A DNA stretch of 64,000 nucleotides from Planctomycetota bacterium (GTDB taxonomy: Bacteria; Planctomycetota; Planctomycetia; Pirellulales; UBA1268): NCBI GenBank assembly GCA_016872555.1, contig VGZO01000012.1, positions 1 through 64,000 on the forward strand, read 5' to 3'. The position numbers and the translations under genes were made by a program. Shown here one piece after another: positions 1-7,978 of this stretch. The notes beneath the pieces were generated by a model. That model was not told where the DNA came from and ran no database searches. It saw only the letters and a program-made list of their open reading frames with translations. The first letter of the stretch is position 1. Each line of letters begins with the position of its first letter.

Positions 1-888
1 GATCGTCTCGCCGCGCGCGGCGGCGAGGTCGAACGCTTCAAGCGCCACGCCGTATTCGTCGCGGATCGCGAGCGCCGGCCTCGGCCCGGCCGGGGCGGGT
101 GCCGGGGCGGGGAGCGGCGCGGCGGCCACGGGCCCCGGCGGCGTGACAGGCGCGGGGAGCGCGCCCGGGGGGCCGGCAGCGACCACGACGGTGAAAAACG
201 GCTGCCGGTCGCGCGGGCCGTCGCGGCTGGTGAAGAACCGGTTCGGGAACGGTCGCGCGACGAAGCGCTCGCCGTCGCGCTCGTATTCGCTCCCCACGTC
301 GTCGACGACGAGAAAGCCCCGGCCGCGACCCGCGGCGCGGGCCTCGATCACGGCCGGCGCCACCGGGATCACCTGCCACCCGTCGGCATCGGGGGGCGTG
401 GCGTCGCCGAACCCCCACACGCTGCCGCGCCGGCCCAGCGACACGGCCGTCACGTCGGGCCCGTCGCCCCCCCACCGGGCCGTGCCCGTCCGCGCCCAGG
501 CGAACGAGGCCGCCCCGTCGGCGCGCGCGTAGCCGGTGCCGGTGCCCTCGGCCCACTCGTCGACGACCGTCGACACCGTGACGCGCGACAGCGGCGTCGG
601 CGTCTGGAGGTGGAGGTGGAGCGTCGCCGCGACGACGCGCTTGCCGACGAGCCGCGCCGGGTCGACGTCGAGGAGCGTCACCTCCTGGACCCCCTTGAGT
701 TTGAGCTTCGGGGCGGCGCCGTTGTTTCCCTCGACCTCGGTTGGATAGGCCGACAGCCAGGTGTCGCGGACGACCGGGAGCCGCAGCGCCTCGTCCGCGG
801 TCGCGCGCGGCCCGGGAAGCAGGAGTGCGAGCAGCACCATGGCGATGCGCGGCAGCGGGGGGCGTTCGGACTGCCCGGTCGGTTCCAT
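1..888 (-). CDS. Secreted DNRLRE-like protein, partial (C-terminus beyond left edge)
   Basis: The reading frame is open from an ATG at 886-888 to base 1 with no stop (296 codons), so the C-terminus is missing. Residues about 12-32 form a signal peptide (hydrophobic run [13 protein letters not shown]). The following ~170 residues ([11 protein letters not shown], then [12 protein letters not shown] and AATLHLHLQ) look like a DNRLRE/disaggregatase-related beta-sandwich, a module of exported planctomycete proteins that is thought to bind carbohydrate or act as a structural domain. A Pro/Ala-rich linker follows at about residues 245-275, and then a new domain starts ([14 protein letters not shown]). 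It is divergent from the YeiH-type transporter gene with about 90 bp between them. The domain call is from recognition of pattern only; the catalytic role, if any, must lie outside the window. Confidence 0.7.
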   Translation of the reverse strand, partial: MEPTGQSERPPLPRIAMVLLALLLPGPRATADEALRLPVVRDTWLSAYPTEVEGNNGAAPKLKLKGVQEVTLLDVDPARLVGKRVVAATLHLHLQTPTPLSRVTVSTVVDEWAEGTGTGYARADGAASFAWARTGTARWGGDGPDVTAVSLGRRGSVWGFGDATPPDADGWQVIPVAPAVIEARAAGRGRGFLVVDDVGSEYERDGERFVARPFPNRFFTSRDGPRDRQPFFTVVVAAGPPGALPAPVTPPGPVAAAPLPAPAPAPAGPRPALAIRDEYGVALEAFDLAAARGETI

Positions 889-978
889 GCGATCCTCCCT
901 CCGCCGGGTTCCGCGCGGTCGCACGGCGGCCACGGACTTGTGTACCCTCTGGTCTCTGCCCCGCCGAGTGCCACCCCG

Positions 979-2400
979 ATGAGCGCCACCGTTTCCGCCG
1001 TTTCCCCGCCGCCCGGTCGCCGCGGCTGGCACGAGGATTCGGCCGCGATCCTCGTCGGCGCGGCACTCGTCGGCCTGGCGCTGGCGGTCGGCTGGGCGTT
1101 TCGGCCGACGGCCGACGCGGGAAGCCGGGAGCGATACCCCAAAGGCTGGCCGAGCGCGCTAGCGAGCACGATCAACAAGCCCCAAACCTGGAACGCATCC
1201 CCGGCCGAGGCGCTCGCCGATCGCAAGGGGAAGCCGGTCGGCGCCGCGATCCTCCTCGGCCTGGGATGGGTGGTGGCGGTGAGCGCCGCCGGGGCGGTGC
1301 TCCGCGGGCACACCGTGGCGCGCGTGATTCCCGGTGCGGCGGTGCTGGGGCTCCTCGGAGCACTGGCCTACCTGCTGGCCGCGCAGAAGGTGATCCATTA
1401 CTACAACCTCGAGTATCCGCTCTGGGCACTGGTGGTGGGGCTCGTCATCGGCAACACCGTCGGCGTGCCGGCGTGGCTCGCGCCGGCGCTGCAGGGGGAA
1501 TACCTGATCAAGACGGGCCTGGTCCTGTTCGGCGCCGAGGTGCTGTGCAGCCGGCTCCTCGAGCTCGGCCTTCCCGGCCTGCTCACCAGCTGGGTCGTGA
1601 CGCCGATCGTGCTGGTGGCCACCTACCTGTTCGGCGTCCACGCCCTGCGGATCCCGTCGCGGTCGCTGTGCATGGTGATCTCCGCCGACATGTCGGTGTG
1701 CGGCGTGTCGGCGGCGATCGCCACCGGGGCCGCCTGCCGCGCCAAGAAGGAGGAGCTGTCGCTGGCGATCGGCCTGTCGCTGGCGTTCACCGCCGTGATG
1801 ATGGTGGCGATGCCACCGTTCATCCGTCTGGCGGGGATCGACCCGATCGTCGGCGGCGCCTGGCTGGGGGGGACGATCGACGCCACCGGCGCCGTCGCCG
1901 CCGCCGGCGAGATCCTCGGCCGCGACCTCGGCGACAAGCGCCCCGCCGAGGTGGCGACGACGGTGAAGATGATCCAGAACTCGATGATCGGCCTGATCGC
2001 CTTCGCCGTCGCCGTCTACTGGTCGGGCTGGGTCGAGCGCGGGACGGCACCGGTGGAGCGGTCGCTGGCCGCCGAGGCCTGGCTGCGGTTCCCGAAGTTC
2101 ATCCTCGGATTCGTCGGGACGTCGATCCTCTGCTCCGCGCTGTTCACCACGTCGCCGGAGACGGCGCTGCTCGTCGACGGGGCGATCGCCGGGTTCACCG
2201 GCCCGCTGCGCGGATGGCTGTTCTGCGTGGGCTTCGTCTGCATGGGGTTGCAGACGGTGTTCCGCGAGTTGGCGCCGGTGTTGGTCAGCGGCCGGCCGCT
2301 CCTCCTCTACGTCCTCGGGCAGGGGCTCAATCTCGCCCTCTCGCTTTCGATGGCGACGCTGACGTTCGGCTGGCTGTTCCGTCAGGGGGCGGGGCCATGA
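979..2400 (+). CDS. YeiH/UPF0324-family putative anion (sulfate) exporter
   Basis: This is a 473-residue polytopic membrane protein. The C-terminal ~330 residues match the YeiH (PSE, conserved hypothetical 698) family: [12 protein letters not shown], the [17 protein letters not shown] loop, the [15 protein letters not shown] segment and [12 protein letters not shown] are typical family blocks. Family members are usually about 330-350 residues. The extra ~110 N-terminal residues here include one more transmembrane segment and a hydrophilic loop. I chose the ATG at 979 because the frame upstream lacks membrane-protein character and overlaps the divergent gene. The stop overlaps the start of the next gene (ATGA), which suggests translational coupling. 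Substrate is not known; sulfate export is the family label, not proven here. Confidence 0.85.
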   Translation: MSATVSAVSPPPGRRGWHEDSAAILVGAALVGLALAVGWAFRPTADAGSRERYPKGWPSALASTINKPQTWNASPAEALADRKGKPVGAAILLGLGWVVAVSAAGAVLRGHTVARVIPGAAVLGLLGALAYLLAAQKVIHYYNLEYPLWALVVGLVIGNTVGVPAWLAPALQGEYLIKTGLVLFGAEVLCSRLLELGLPGLLTSWVVTPIVLVATYLFGVHALRIPSRSLCMVISADMSVCGVSAAIATGAACRAKKEELSLAIGLSLAFTAVMMVAMPPFIRLAGIDPIVGGAWLGGTIDATGAVAAAGEILGRDLGDKRPAEVATTVKMIQNSMIGLIAFAVAVYWSGWVERGTAPVERSLAAEAWLRFPKFILGFVGTSILCSALFTTSPETALLVDGAIAGFTGPLRGWLFCVGFVCMGLQTVFRELAPVLVSGRPLLLYVLGQGLNLALSLSMATLTFGWLFRQGAGP

Positions 2401-2651
2401 CGCCACGGCTCGGCGGAACCCTGCGGCTGGCCACGGCGGCGCTGGCGGTGGCGGCGATCTGGCTCGGCCTTCTTCCGGCGGTCGGAAGGTGGCCGCCGGT
2501 GGCCCGGCACGTGCGCCGGATGGAGGAGGGGGGCGTCAACCCGGCGGCGATGGTGTACAGCGAGCTCGACCGACTGCCGCTGCGGCCCCGGTGGGCCGCC
2601 GAGGAGCTCACCCTGTGGCGCGTGGCACGGGACGGCGGGGAGAACCGCTAG
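2397..2651 (+). CDS. Small single-span membrane protein
   Basis: This 84-residue protein has one hydrophobic segment (about residues 8-28, [18 protein letters not shown]) and then a basic/amphipathic tail. Its ATG overlaps the YeiH-type gene stop (ATGA), and its TAG is one base before the ATG of the prenyltransferase gene, so it sits in the middle of a very compact operon. Third-position GC is high as in its neighbours, which supports it being coding. I recognise no family. The position suggests an accessory subunit of the transporter or of the prenyltransferase, but that is only inference. Confidence 0.7.
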   Translation: MTPRLGGTLRLATAALAVAAIWLGLLPAVGRWPPVARHVRRMEEGGVNPAAMVYSELDRLPLRPRWAAEELTLWRVARDGGENR

Positions 2652-2652
2652 C

Positions 2653-3585
2653 ATGGGCACGCTCCTGGCCTGGATCCGGCTGCTGCGCCTGCCCAACCAC
2701 GCCACGGCCGTCGCCGACGTGCTCGCCGGCTGGCTCGTCGTCGCCCGCCCGAGGGAGCTCGGGTGGCCGCCCGTGGCCGCCTGGATGGCGATCGGGGCCG
2801 GGCTGTGCCTGTACGCCGCCGGGATGGTCCTCAACGACGTCTGCGACGTCGATCTGGATCGCCGTGAGCGCCCCGAGCGGCCGCTCCCGTCGGGGCGGAT
2901 CGCGGTCGGCACCGCGGCGCTGGTCGGGCAGGGATTGCTCGCGCTGGGCGGCCTCCTCGGTGCCGCCACCGCCTGGGTCACCGGTCATCCCGCCGTGGTC
3001 CTGGTCACCGCAACGCTGACCGCGGCGGTTTGGCTCTACGACCGCCACGCGAAGGCGACGCCGTGGGGGCCGACGGCGATGGGACTGTGCCGGTCGCTCG
3101 CCTGGCTCGTCGGCATGACCGTGGCCGGCGGGCCGACGGAGGCCTCCCAGTGGCTGATCCCGGCGGGGATGGGGCTGTACGTCGGCGGCATCACCCTCTA
3201 CGCCCGCGACGAGGCGGGACGCAGCCGGGCCCCCACGCTGCTGGCAGGCGCGGTGGCGATGGCGGCGGGGCTGGCGCTCGTCGCTGCCCAATCGGTGTGG
3301 ACGGTCCGTTCCGGGGAGGCCGCGCCATTCCTCGCGGCCCGCGCGCCGGGGAACTGGGCCGCCGTGTGGGCGGTGCTGATCACGCTGCTCAGCGTGCGCA
3401 ACGTGCTGCCATTGATCGATCCGTCGCCCGGTCGCGTCCAGGCGACCGTCGGCAATTGCATCATGGCGATCATCACGATCGACGCGATCGTCGCGATGAC
3501 GACGTGTGGCGAATCGTGGGGGATCGCGGTGCTGATGCTGCTGGTGCCGTTCCTCGTCGGCCGTGCCCTGGTGCCCCCCAGTTGA
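2653..3585 (+). CDS. UbiA-family prenyltransferase (EboC-like)
   Basis: A 310-residue membrane protein with about eight or nine hydrophobic segments. The first aspartate motif of UbiA enzymes is clear (NDVCDVDLDRRERPERPLPS, about residues 72-91) and is followed by a second polar loop (YDRHAKATPWGPTAMG). UbiA enzymes transfer isoprenoid chains to an acceptor in the membrane and bind Mg-diphosphate at these Asp residues. The next two genes encode a TIM-barrel isomerase-like and an AlkP/NPP-like protein, the gene combination seen in ebo clusters (EboC, EboE, EboF). The acceptor is therefore unlikely to be 4-hydroxybenzoate. Heme A or menaquinone synthesis are alternatives, but no partner genes for them are nearby. 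Confidence 0.87.
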   Translation: MGTLLAWIRLLRLPNHATAVADVLAGWLVVARPRELGWPPVAAWMAIGAGLCLYAAGMVLNDVCDVDLDRRERPERPLPSGRIAVGTAALVGQGLLALGGLLGAATAWVTGHPAVVLVTATLTAAVWLYDRHAKATPWGPTAMGLCRSLAWLVGMTVAGGPTEASQWLIPAGMGLYVGGITLYARDEAGRSRAPTLLAGAVAMAAGLALVAAQSVWTVRSGEAAPFLAARAPGNWAAVWAVLITLLSVRNVLPLIDPSPGRVQATVGNCIMAIITIDAIVAMTTCGESWGIAVLMLLVPFLVGRALVPPS

Positions 3586-3591
3586 CGCGCC

Positions 3592-4422
3592 ATGGTTCCC
3601 GGCTACGGCACCAACTCGATCGGCGACATCCCCGCGCTCGCGGCCGTGCCGATGCTCCGTGACCTCGGCTACCGGTCGCTGGCGATCACGCTCGACCATG
3701 GCTGCCTCGATCCGTTCGCGGATGACCTGGCGGCCGAGGTCGAGCGCTGGCGCGGCGTGCTCCGCGCGGCGGGGATGGCCTGCGTCGTCGAGACCGGAGC
3801 CCGCCATCTCCTCGACCCCACGGTCAAGCACGAGCCGACGCTCGTTTCGGCCGACCCGGCCGCCCGCGCGCGGCGCGTCGACTTCCTCCACCGTGCGATC
3901 GACGTCGCCGCGGCGCTCGGCGCCGGTTGCGTGTCGGGTTGGGCCGGCGTCGTCCGCGACGCCGCCCCCGGGGCGGTCGTCTGGGATCGCCTCGTCGCGG
4001 CGCTCGGCGGCGTCCTCGACCATGCCGCCAGGCGCGGGGTCGCCTTCGCCTTCGAACCGGAGCCGGGGATGTTCGTCGACACGCTCGACCGCTACGGCGA
4101 ATTGCTCGACCGGCTCGGCAGCCCCGCGGGGCTGCGCCTGTGCCTCGACACCGGGCATCTGGAATGCCTCGGGGAATGGCCGACGGCCGACCGGGTCGCC
4201 CCGTGGGTCGGGCGCGTCGCCACCGTCCACGTCGACGATTCGCTGCCGTGCATCCACGAGCATCTCCCGCTCGGCTCGGGAACGGTCGACTTCACGGCGC
4301 TGTTCGGCTGCCTCGCGGCCGGCGGCTATGGCGGGGGATTGCACGTCGAGTTGCCGCGCCAGCGCCACCGCTGGGTCGAGGAGGCCCGGCGCACGGCGGC
4401 ATTTCTCGCCCCGTGGTCGTGA
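3592..4422 (+). CDS. Sugar phosphate isomerase/epimerase-like TIM barrel
   Basis: A 276-residue protein of the xylose-isomerase-like/AP-endonuclease-2 TIM-barrel superfamily. Strand-end metal-site residues are visible: FEPEPGMFVD (Glu), LCLDTGHLE (Asp/His), VATVHVDD (His/Asp) and HVELPRQRH (Glu) near the C-terminus. It starts 6 bp after the UbiA-type gene and is followed after 54 bp by the AlkP/NPP-like gene, so all three are probably co-transcribed. It occupies the place of EboE in ebo clusters, but as far as I recall annotated EboE proteins are longer (about 390 residues) and start differently. I therefore call only the superfamily. Confidence 0.82.
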   Translation: MVPGYGTNSIGDIPALAAVPMLRDLGYRSLAITLDHGCLDPFADDLAAEVERWRGVLRAAGMACVVETGARHLLDPTVKHEPTLVSADPAARARRVDFLHRAIDVAAALGAGCVSGWAGVVRDAAPGAVVWDRLVAALGGVLDHAARRGVAFAFEPEPGMFVDTLDRYGELLDRLGSPAGLRLCLDTGHLECLGEWPTADRVAPWVGRVATVHVDDSLPCIHEHLPLGSGTVDFTALFGCLAAGGYGGGLHVELPRQRHRWVEEARRTAAFLAPWS

Positions 4423-4476
4423 GCGGCACCGGCAGCGCGTAGACTGCGTTGCTCCCCCGGAGGCCAGCCCGTCGCC

Positions 4477-5868
4477 ATGTCCGCCGCCCCCCACGTCCTC
4501 GTCCTCTCCGTACCCGGCCTCCGCCCCGAGGACCTGCCGCGGATGCCGGCGCTGGCAACGCTCGGCGCCTCGGGCTCGATCGCGCCGCTCGCCCCCGGTT
4601 TTCCGGCCGTCACCTGCCCGGTGCAGGCGACGCTGACCACCGGGGTCGGACCGGTCGGGCACGGAATCGTCGCCAACGGTCTGTGGGACCGGAGCCGGCG
4701 CCATCTCGAGATGTGGATCAGCCCCGATTCTGTCCACCGATCGCCGCGGATCTGGGACCGGCTCGCGCAGGCGCGCCCCGGAGTCCGGACCGCCGCCTGG
4801 TTCCTCCTCCAGAGCAAGCACGCCACGGCCGACCTCGTCTGCCTGCCGGCGCCGCGCCACAACGCCGACGGCACCGAGACGATGTGGTGCCACACCAATC
4901 CCGCCGATCTCTACGCGTCGCTCCGCGAAACGCTCGGCGACTTTCCGCTCCACCGCTTCTGGGGGCCGCTGGCCGGCATCGACTCGACGCGGTGGATCGT
5001 CGATTCCTTCCTCCGTGCCGCCGCCGGGGCGCCGCCCCATCTCGCGGTCGTCTACCTGCCCCACCTCGACTACGCCGCGCAGCGTTCCGGTCCCGACAGC
5101 CCGCCGGCGCTGGCGGCCTGCGCCGAGCTCGACGCCGAGATCGCCCGGCTCGTCGAGGGGTTCGCCGCCCTGGTCGATCCGACGCCCCCCACGGTGCTCG
5201 TCGCCGGCGAGTACCGGATCCGTCCGGTGAGCCGGGCCGTCTGCCCCAATCGCATCCTCCGCGAGGCGGGTCTGCTGGCCGTCGCGGCGACTCCCCATGG
5301 GGAGTTGATCGACTTCGAGCGCAGCGCCGCCTGGTGCCTCGCCGACCACCAGATCGGCCACGTCTACCTCCAGCTCGGGCTGCCGCGCGAGAAACGCGAC
5401 GCGCTGGTCGGCCGGATCGGCGAGCTGTTTTCCGGGCGGCCGGGGATCGGCCGCGTGATCACCGGCCGCGGGCTCGTCGAGGCCGGGCTGTCGGCGACAC
5501 CGGTGCCGGCGCTGGCCAGCCGGTGCGGCGACGTCGTCCTCGAATCGTCGCTCGACGCCTGGCTCGCCTATCCCTGGTGGTCCGACGACGCGCGGGCGCC
5601 GTCGTTTGCCCGCTCGATCGACATCCACCGCAAGCCGGGGTACGACCCGCTCGAGCTGTTCGTCGACCGCTCGTCGCCTCCGCCGCCGGGACTGCCGTTC
5701 GCGATCCCTCTCGACACCCGGCTGCTCGCCGGCTCGCACGGCGCGGTCGATCCCGCAGCGCCCCACGAGACGATCGTCGTCTGCTCGCAGCCGGGGGTCG
5801 TCGGCGCGGAACCGTTGGCGGCGACCGACCTGGCGACGGTGGTCCTGAAGCTGTTCGGCGCCGGCTGA
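4477..5868 (+). CDS. AlkP-superfamily nucleotide pyrophosphatase/phosphodiesterase-like protein
   Basis: 463 residues. The nucleophile block is intact (FPAVTCPVQATLTTGVGPVG, followed by HGIVANG), as in type I phosphodiesterases/NPPs. Several metal ligands differ from classical NPPs. The first strand reads LVLSVPGLRP instead of a strand ending in Asp-Gly, the later pair reads HLDYAAQRSGPD (Gln where His is expected), and the usual SDHG element reads VAGEYRI. A late GSHG with His remains. From memory the same substitutions recur in a bacterial subfamily annotated only as alkaline phosphatase family protein, so this may be a family trait. It is the last gene of the probable transporter-prenyltransferase operon and converges on the ferredoxin gene 13 bp downstream. 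Confidence 0.83.
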   Translation: MSAAPHVLVLSVPGLRPEDLPRMPALATLGASGSIAPLAPGFPAVTCPVQATLTTGVGPVGHGIVANGLWDRSRRHLEMWISPDSVHRSPRIWDRLAQARPGVRTAAWFLLQSKHATADLVCLPAPRHNADGTETMWCHTNPADLYASLRETLGDFPLHRFWGPLAGIDSTRWIVDSFLRAAAGAPPHLAVVYLPHLDYAAQRSGPDSPPALAACAELDAEIARLVEGFAALVDPTPPTVLVAGEYRIRPVSRAVCPNRILREAGLLAVAATPHGELIDFERSAAWCLADHQIGHVYLQLGLPREKRDALVGRIGELFSGRPGIGRVITGRGLVEAGLSATPVPALASRCGDVVLESSLDAWLAYPWWSDDARAPSFARSIDIHRKPGYDPLELFVDRSSPPPPGLPFAIPLDTRLLAGSHGAVDPAAPHETIVVCSQPGVVGAEPLAATDLATVVLKLFGAG

Positions 5869-5881
5869 GCGACCGGGCGGC

Positions 5882-6241
5882 TCAGGTCCAATCCGGCGGC
5901 GGCTCGACGGCGTCGGCGCTGCGCCTGCCGGCATCGGTCCGTCCCGAGCCGGCCAGCCGGCTGGTCGCCTGCACGGTCAGGTCGCCGTCGCAGGTGATCT
6001 GGCAGGAAAGCCTCAGGCCCGGCGTGCCGGCGAGCCCCTTGGCGGCGAGCACGTCGCGTTCCGCCTTCGTCATCCGGGCCGGTTCACCCGCCGTGAACGT
6101 CACCCGGCAGGTGGTGCAGCGGGCGATGCCGCCGCAGGCGTGAAGCTGGTCGATCGCGCACTCGTCCTCCAGCGCGTTGACCAGCCGCTTCCCCTCCGGC
6201 ACCGTGAACGTGCCCACCCCCTCGACCGTCAGCCGTGGCAT
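5882..6241 (-). CDS. 2Fe-2S plant-type ferredoxin
   Basis: A 119-residue protein with the beta-grasp ferredoxin pattern. The cluster ligands are ACGGIARCTTCRV (three Cys, about residues 36-46) and a fourth Cys in LRLSCQITCDGD (about residue 79). Spacing fits the adrenodoxin/2Fe-2S binding domain with a polar C-terminal tail of about 30 residues (RLAGSGRTDAGRRSAD). It would act as a soluble one-electron carrier. It is encoded alone, convergent with the AlkP/NPP-like gene and 65 bp downstream of the DUF1080-ThuA gene on the same strand. No partner reductase or oxygenase is adjacent. Confidence 0.9.
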   Translation of the reverse strand: MPRLTVEGVGTFTVPEGKRLVNALEDECAIDQLHACGGIARCTTCRVTFTAGEPARMTKAERDVLAAKGLAGTPGLRLSCQITCDGDLTVQATSRLAGSGRTDAGRRSADAVEPPPDWT

Positions 6242-6305
6242 CGTCGTGCTCCGCGTGGGGGCGCCCGGTGACGCCGATCCGATCCGATTCCCGCCCGGCG
6301 CGGCG

Positions 6306-7844
6306 CTACTTGCGCGGCGCCTTGTCGTCGAGATGCGCGGCCAGGTCGTCGGCCGACACCGTGCTCGGCACGCCGTCGAGCGGCACGTCGAGGCCGGCCG
6401 TCCACACCAGCGCGTTGAGCATCAGGCGGCGGAAGTCGTCGTCGGCCCAGTTGCGGTGGAAGTGGGCACCGGTGCAGCCGAACCCACGGCCACCGCCGGG
6501 GCGGTCGTAGGCCCAGGCGAGGACCTCGCGCGATCCTTTGCCGGCGCGGACGACGGGGTTGTTGCTGTGGGGCCCGTCGGGGCGCTCCCGCGTCGCGTCA
6601 GGGGGCACGGCGGAGAGGATCGGCACGAGCCCGTCGGCCGGTTCCTTGAAGCGCATGTGGTAGTACCACTCGTCGTTGGTCGTGAACGGCTTGACGCCGC
6701 GGGTGATCGGATGGTCCTTGGCCAATTCGGTCGCCGCCAGCGTCCAGTGCGGATTGACCGACCAGTGGGGTTCGAAGTAGCCCCCCATCCAGTTGAGGAA
6801 CTCCGGGCCCCCCTTCTCCTTGGGCACCTCGACGGCATAGTGGAGGCAGGCGACCCCGACGCCGCGCTTCGCCAGGGCGTCGATCTGACCGAGGTGGTTG
6901 CTCTGCAGCACCGGATGGCCACCGCCGCCGTCGGCGAAGAACAAGATCGCGTCGGCGTTGTCGAACGCGGTCGGGTCGGTCGGCCAGCCGTCGGTGTGGG
7001 TCACCGTCACCAGCCGCTGCCCCGAGGCATCGAGGCACTTCTCGAGGAGCCGGGTGCCGGCGCGGAACTCGTGCTCCCCGGGGCCATGGCTGGCGCGGCC
7101 GGCGACCAGGACGATCTTCTTGCGGCCGTCGGCGAGCCGCGTGCGCTTGAGGTGGATGTCCTTGAACTCGACCTTCATCGGCGGCCCCGCATGGAGCTGG
7201 AGGGCGAGGATCCCCTCGGTCGCGCGTTTGTCGGTCTGCTCGTCGATCGTCTCCGACATCAGCGTGTCGTTGATGAAGTGGGAGAGCTTCGCGCCCTGGG
7301 CGACGATCCGGTAGTCGTTCCAGTCCCCCTGCTTGATGACCTTCTGGAGCTCCTCCTTGGAGCCGATCGACTCGGTTTTCTTCGTGCCGTCGGCGGCGAT
7401 CGTGACGCGCTGGCCGCGCTCGGCGAGGATCCCCCGGCCACGTTCCTCGTAGAGGATGCCGGAATAGTTCGTACCGGCCTCGATGTCTCCCTGGTAGCCG
7501 CCGACGACCGAGTCGCCGAGATCCTTGCTGCGGTACTGGATGCCGCTGTTGCCACCGGTGAGCCGGTACCGGAGCCGGAGCTCGAAATCGTCGAGCGTTC
7601 CCTGCCTCCAGATCAGGAACGTGTTGCCCTTGGTCGGCTTCTCGGCGGTCGTCTGGCCGACGATCGCGCCGTCGGCGACCGACCAAAACTCCCCCTTGCC
7701 CTCCCAGCCGTCGAGCGACGTGCCGTTGAAGATCGGCACGAAGCCGTCGGCTTCGGCGGCGCCCGCCACGGAGCCGTGGCCTGCGACCGGGCCGTAGGCG
7801 AGAAGCGCGACCAACCAGACCAATCGACGACGGGCTGTCACCAC
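6306..7844 (-). CDS. Exported DUF1080 (3-keto-disaccharide hydrolase-type) plus ThuA-like fusion
   Basis: About 512 residues. I chose a GTG at 7842-7844 because GGAGG lies 8 nt upstream; a second in-frame GTG follows directly. After a signal peptide (LVWLVALLAYGPVAG) comes a DUF1080 lectin-like beta domain at about residues 35-220 (FVPIFNGTSLDGWEGKGEFW, NSGIQYRSKD, DWNDYRIVAQG). A trehalose-utilisation ThuA-like glutamine-amidotransferase-fold domain follows at about 235-500 (KKIVLVAGRASHGPGEHEF, ADAILFFADGGGGHP, GVGVACLHYAVE, RGFGCTGAHFHRNW). Such fusions are common in planctomycetes and are linked to sugar modification outside the cytoplasm. The Cys of the amidotransferase triad lies in ACLHYA. 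Confidence 0.88.
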   Translation of the reverse strand: MVTARRRLVWLVALLAYGPVAGHGSVAGAAEADGFVPIFNGTSLDGWEGKGEFWSVADGAIVGQTTAEKPTKGNTFLIWRQGTLDDFELRLRYRLTGGNSGIQYRSKDLGDSVVGGYQGDIEAGTNYSGILYEERGRGILAERGQRVTIAADGTKKTESIGSKEELQKVIKQGDWNDYRIVAQGAKLSHFINDTLMSETIDEQTDKRATEGILALQLHAGPPMKVEFKDIHLKRTRLADGRKKIVLVAGRASHGPGEHEFRAGTRLLEKCLDASGQRLVTVTHTDGWPTDPTAFDNADAILFFADGGGGHPVLQSNHLGQIDALAKRGVGVACLHYAVEVPKEKGGPEFLNWMGGYFEPHWSVNPHWTLAATELAKDHPITRGVKPFTTNDEWYYHMRFKEPADGLVPILSAVPPDATRERPDGPHSNNPVVRAGKGSREVLAWAYDRPGGGRGFGCTGAHFHRNWADDDFRRLMLNALVWTAGLDVPLDGVPSTVSADDLAAHLDDKAPRK

Positions 7845-7978
7845 GGCACACGCCTCCGCGCGGAAGGATCGCGGGGGGATCGACCGTCGCCGCCCCCGCG
7901 GCCGGAGTATGACACGCGGTGCCGCCGGGATTCCAGACGCGGCCCGGTGGGCGTGGCGGCGGCGACGCGACGGCGCGA

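Noticed and set aside
1159-2406. 415-codon His/Arg/Glu-rich ORF antisense to the YeiH-type gene
   Set aside because: It is a mirror of a polytopic membrane protein with strong family blocks; the His/Arg-rich composition is the usual shadow of such genes.
2608-5934. 1108-codon open frame antisense to the prenyltransferase/isomerase/NPP genes
   Set aside because: Its translation is Arg/Gly/Asp-rich with no domain pattern, and it mirrors the high third-position GC of the real plus-strand genes. Three recognisable proteins occupy the other strand.
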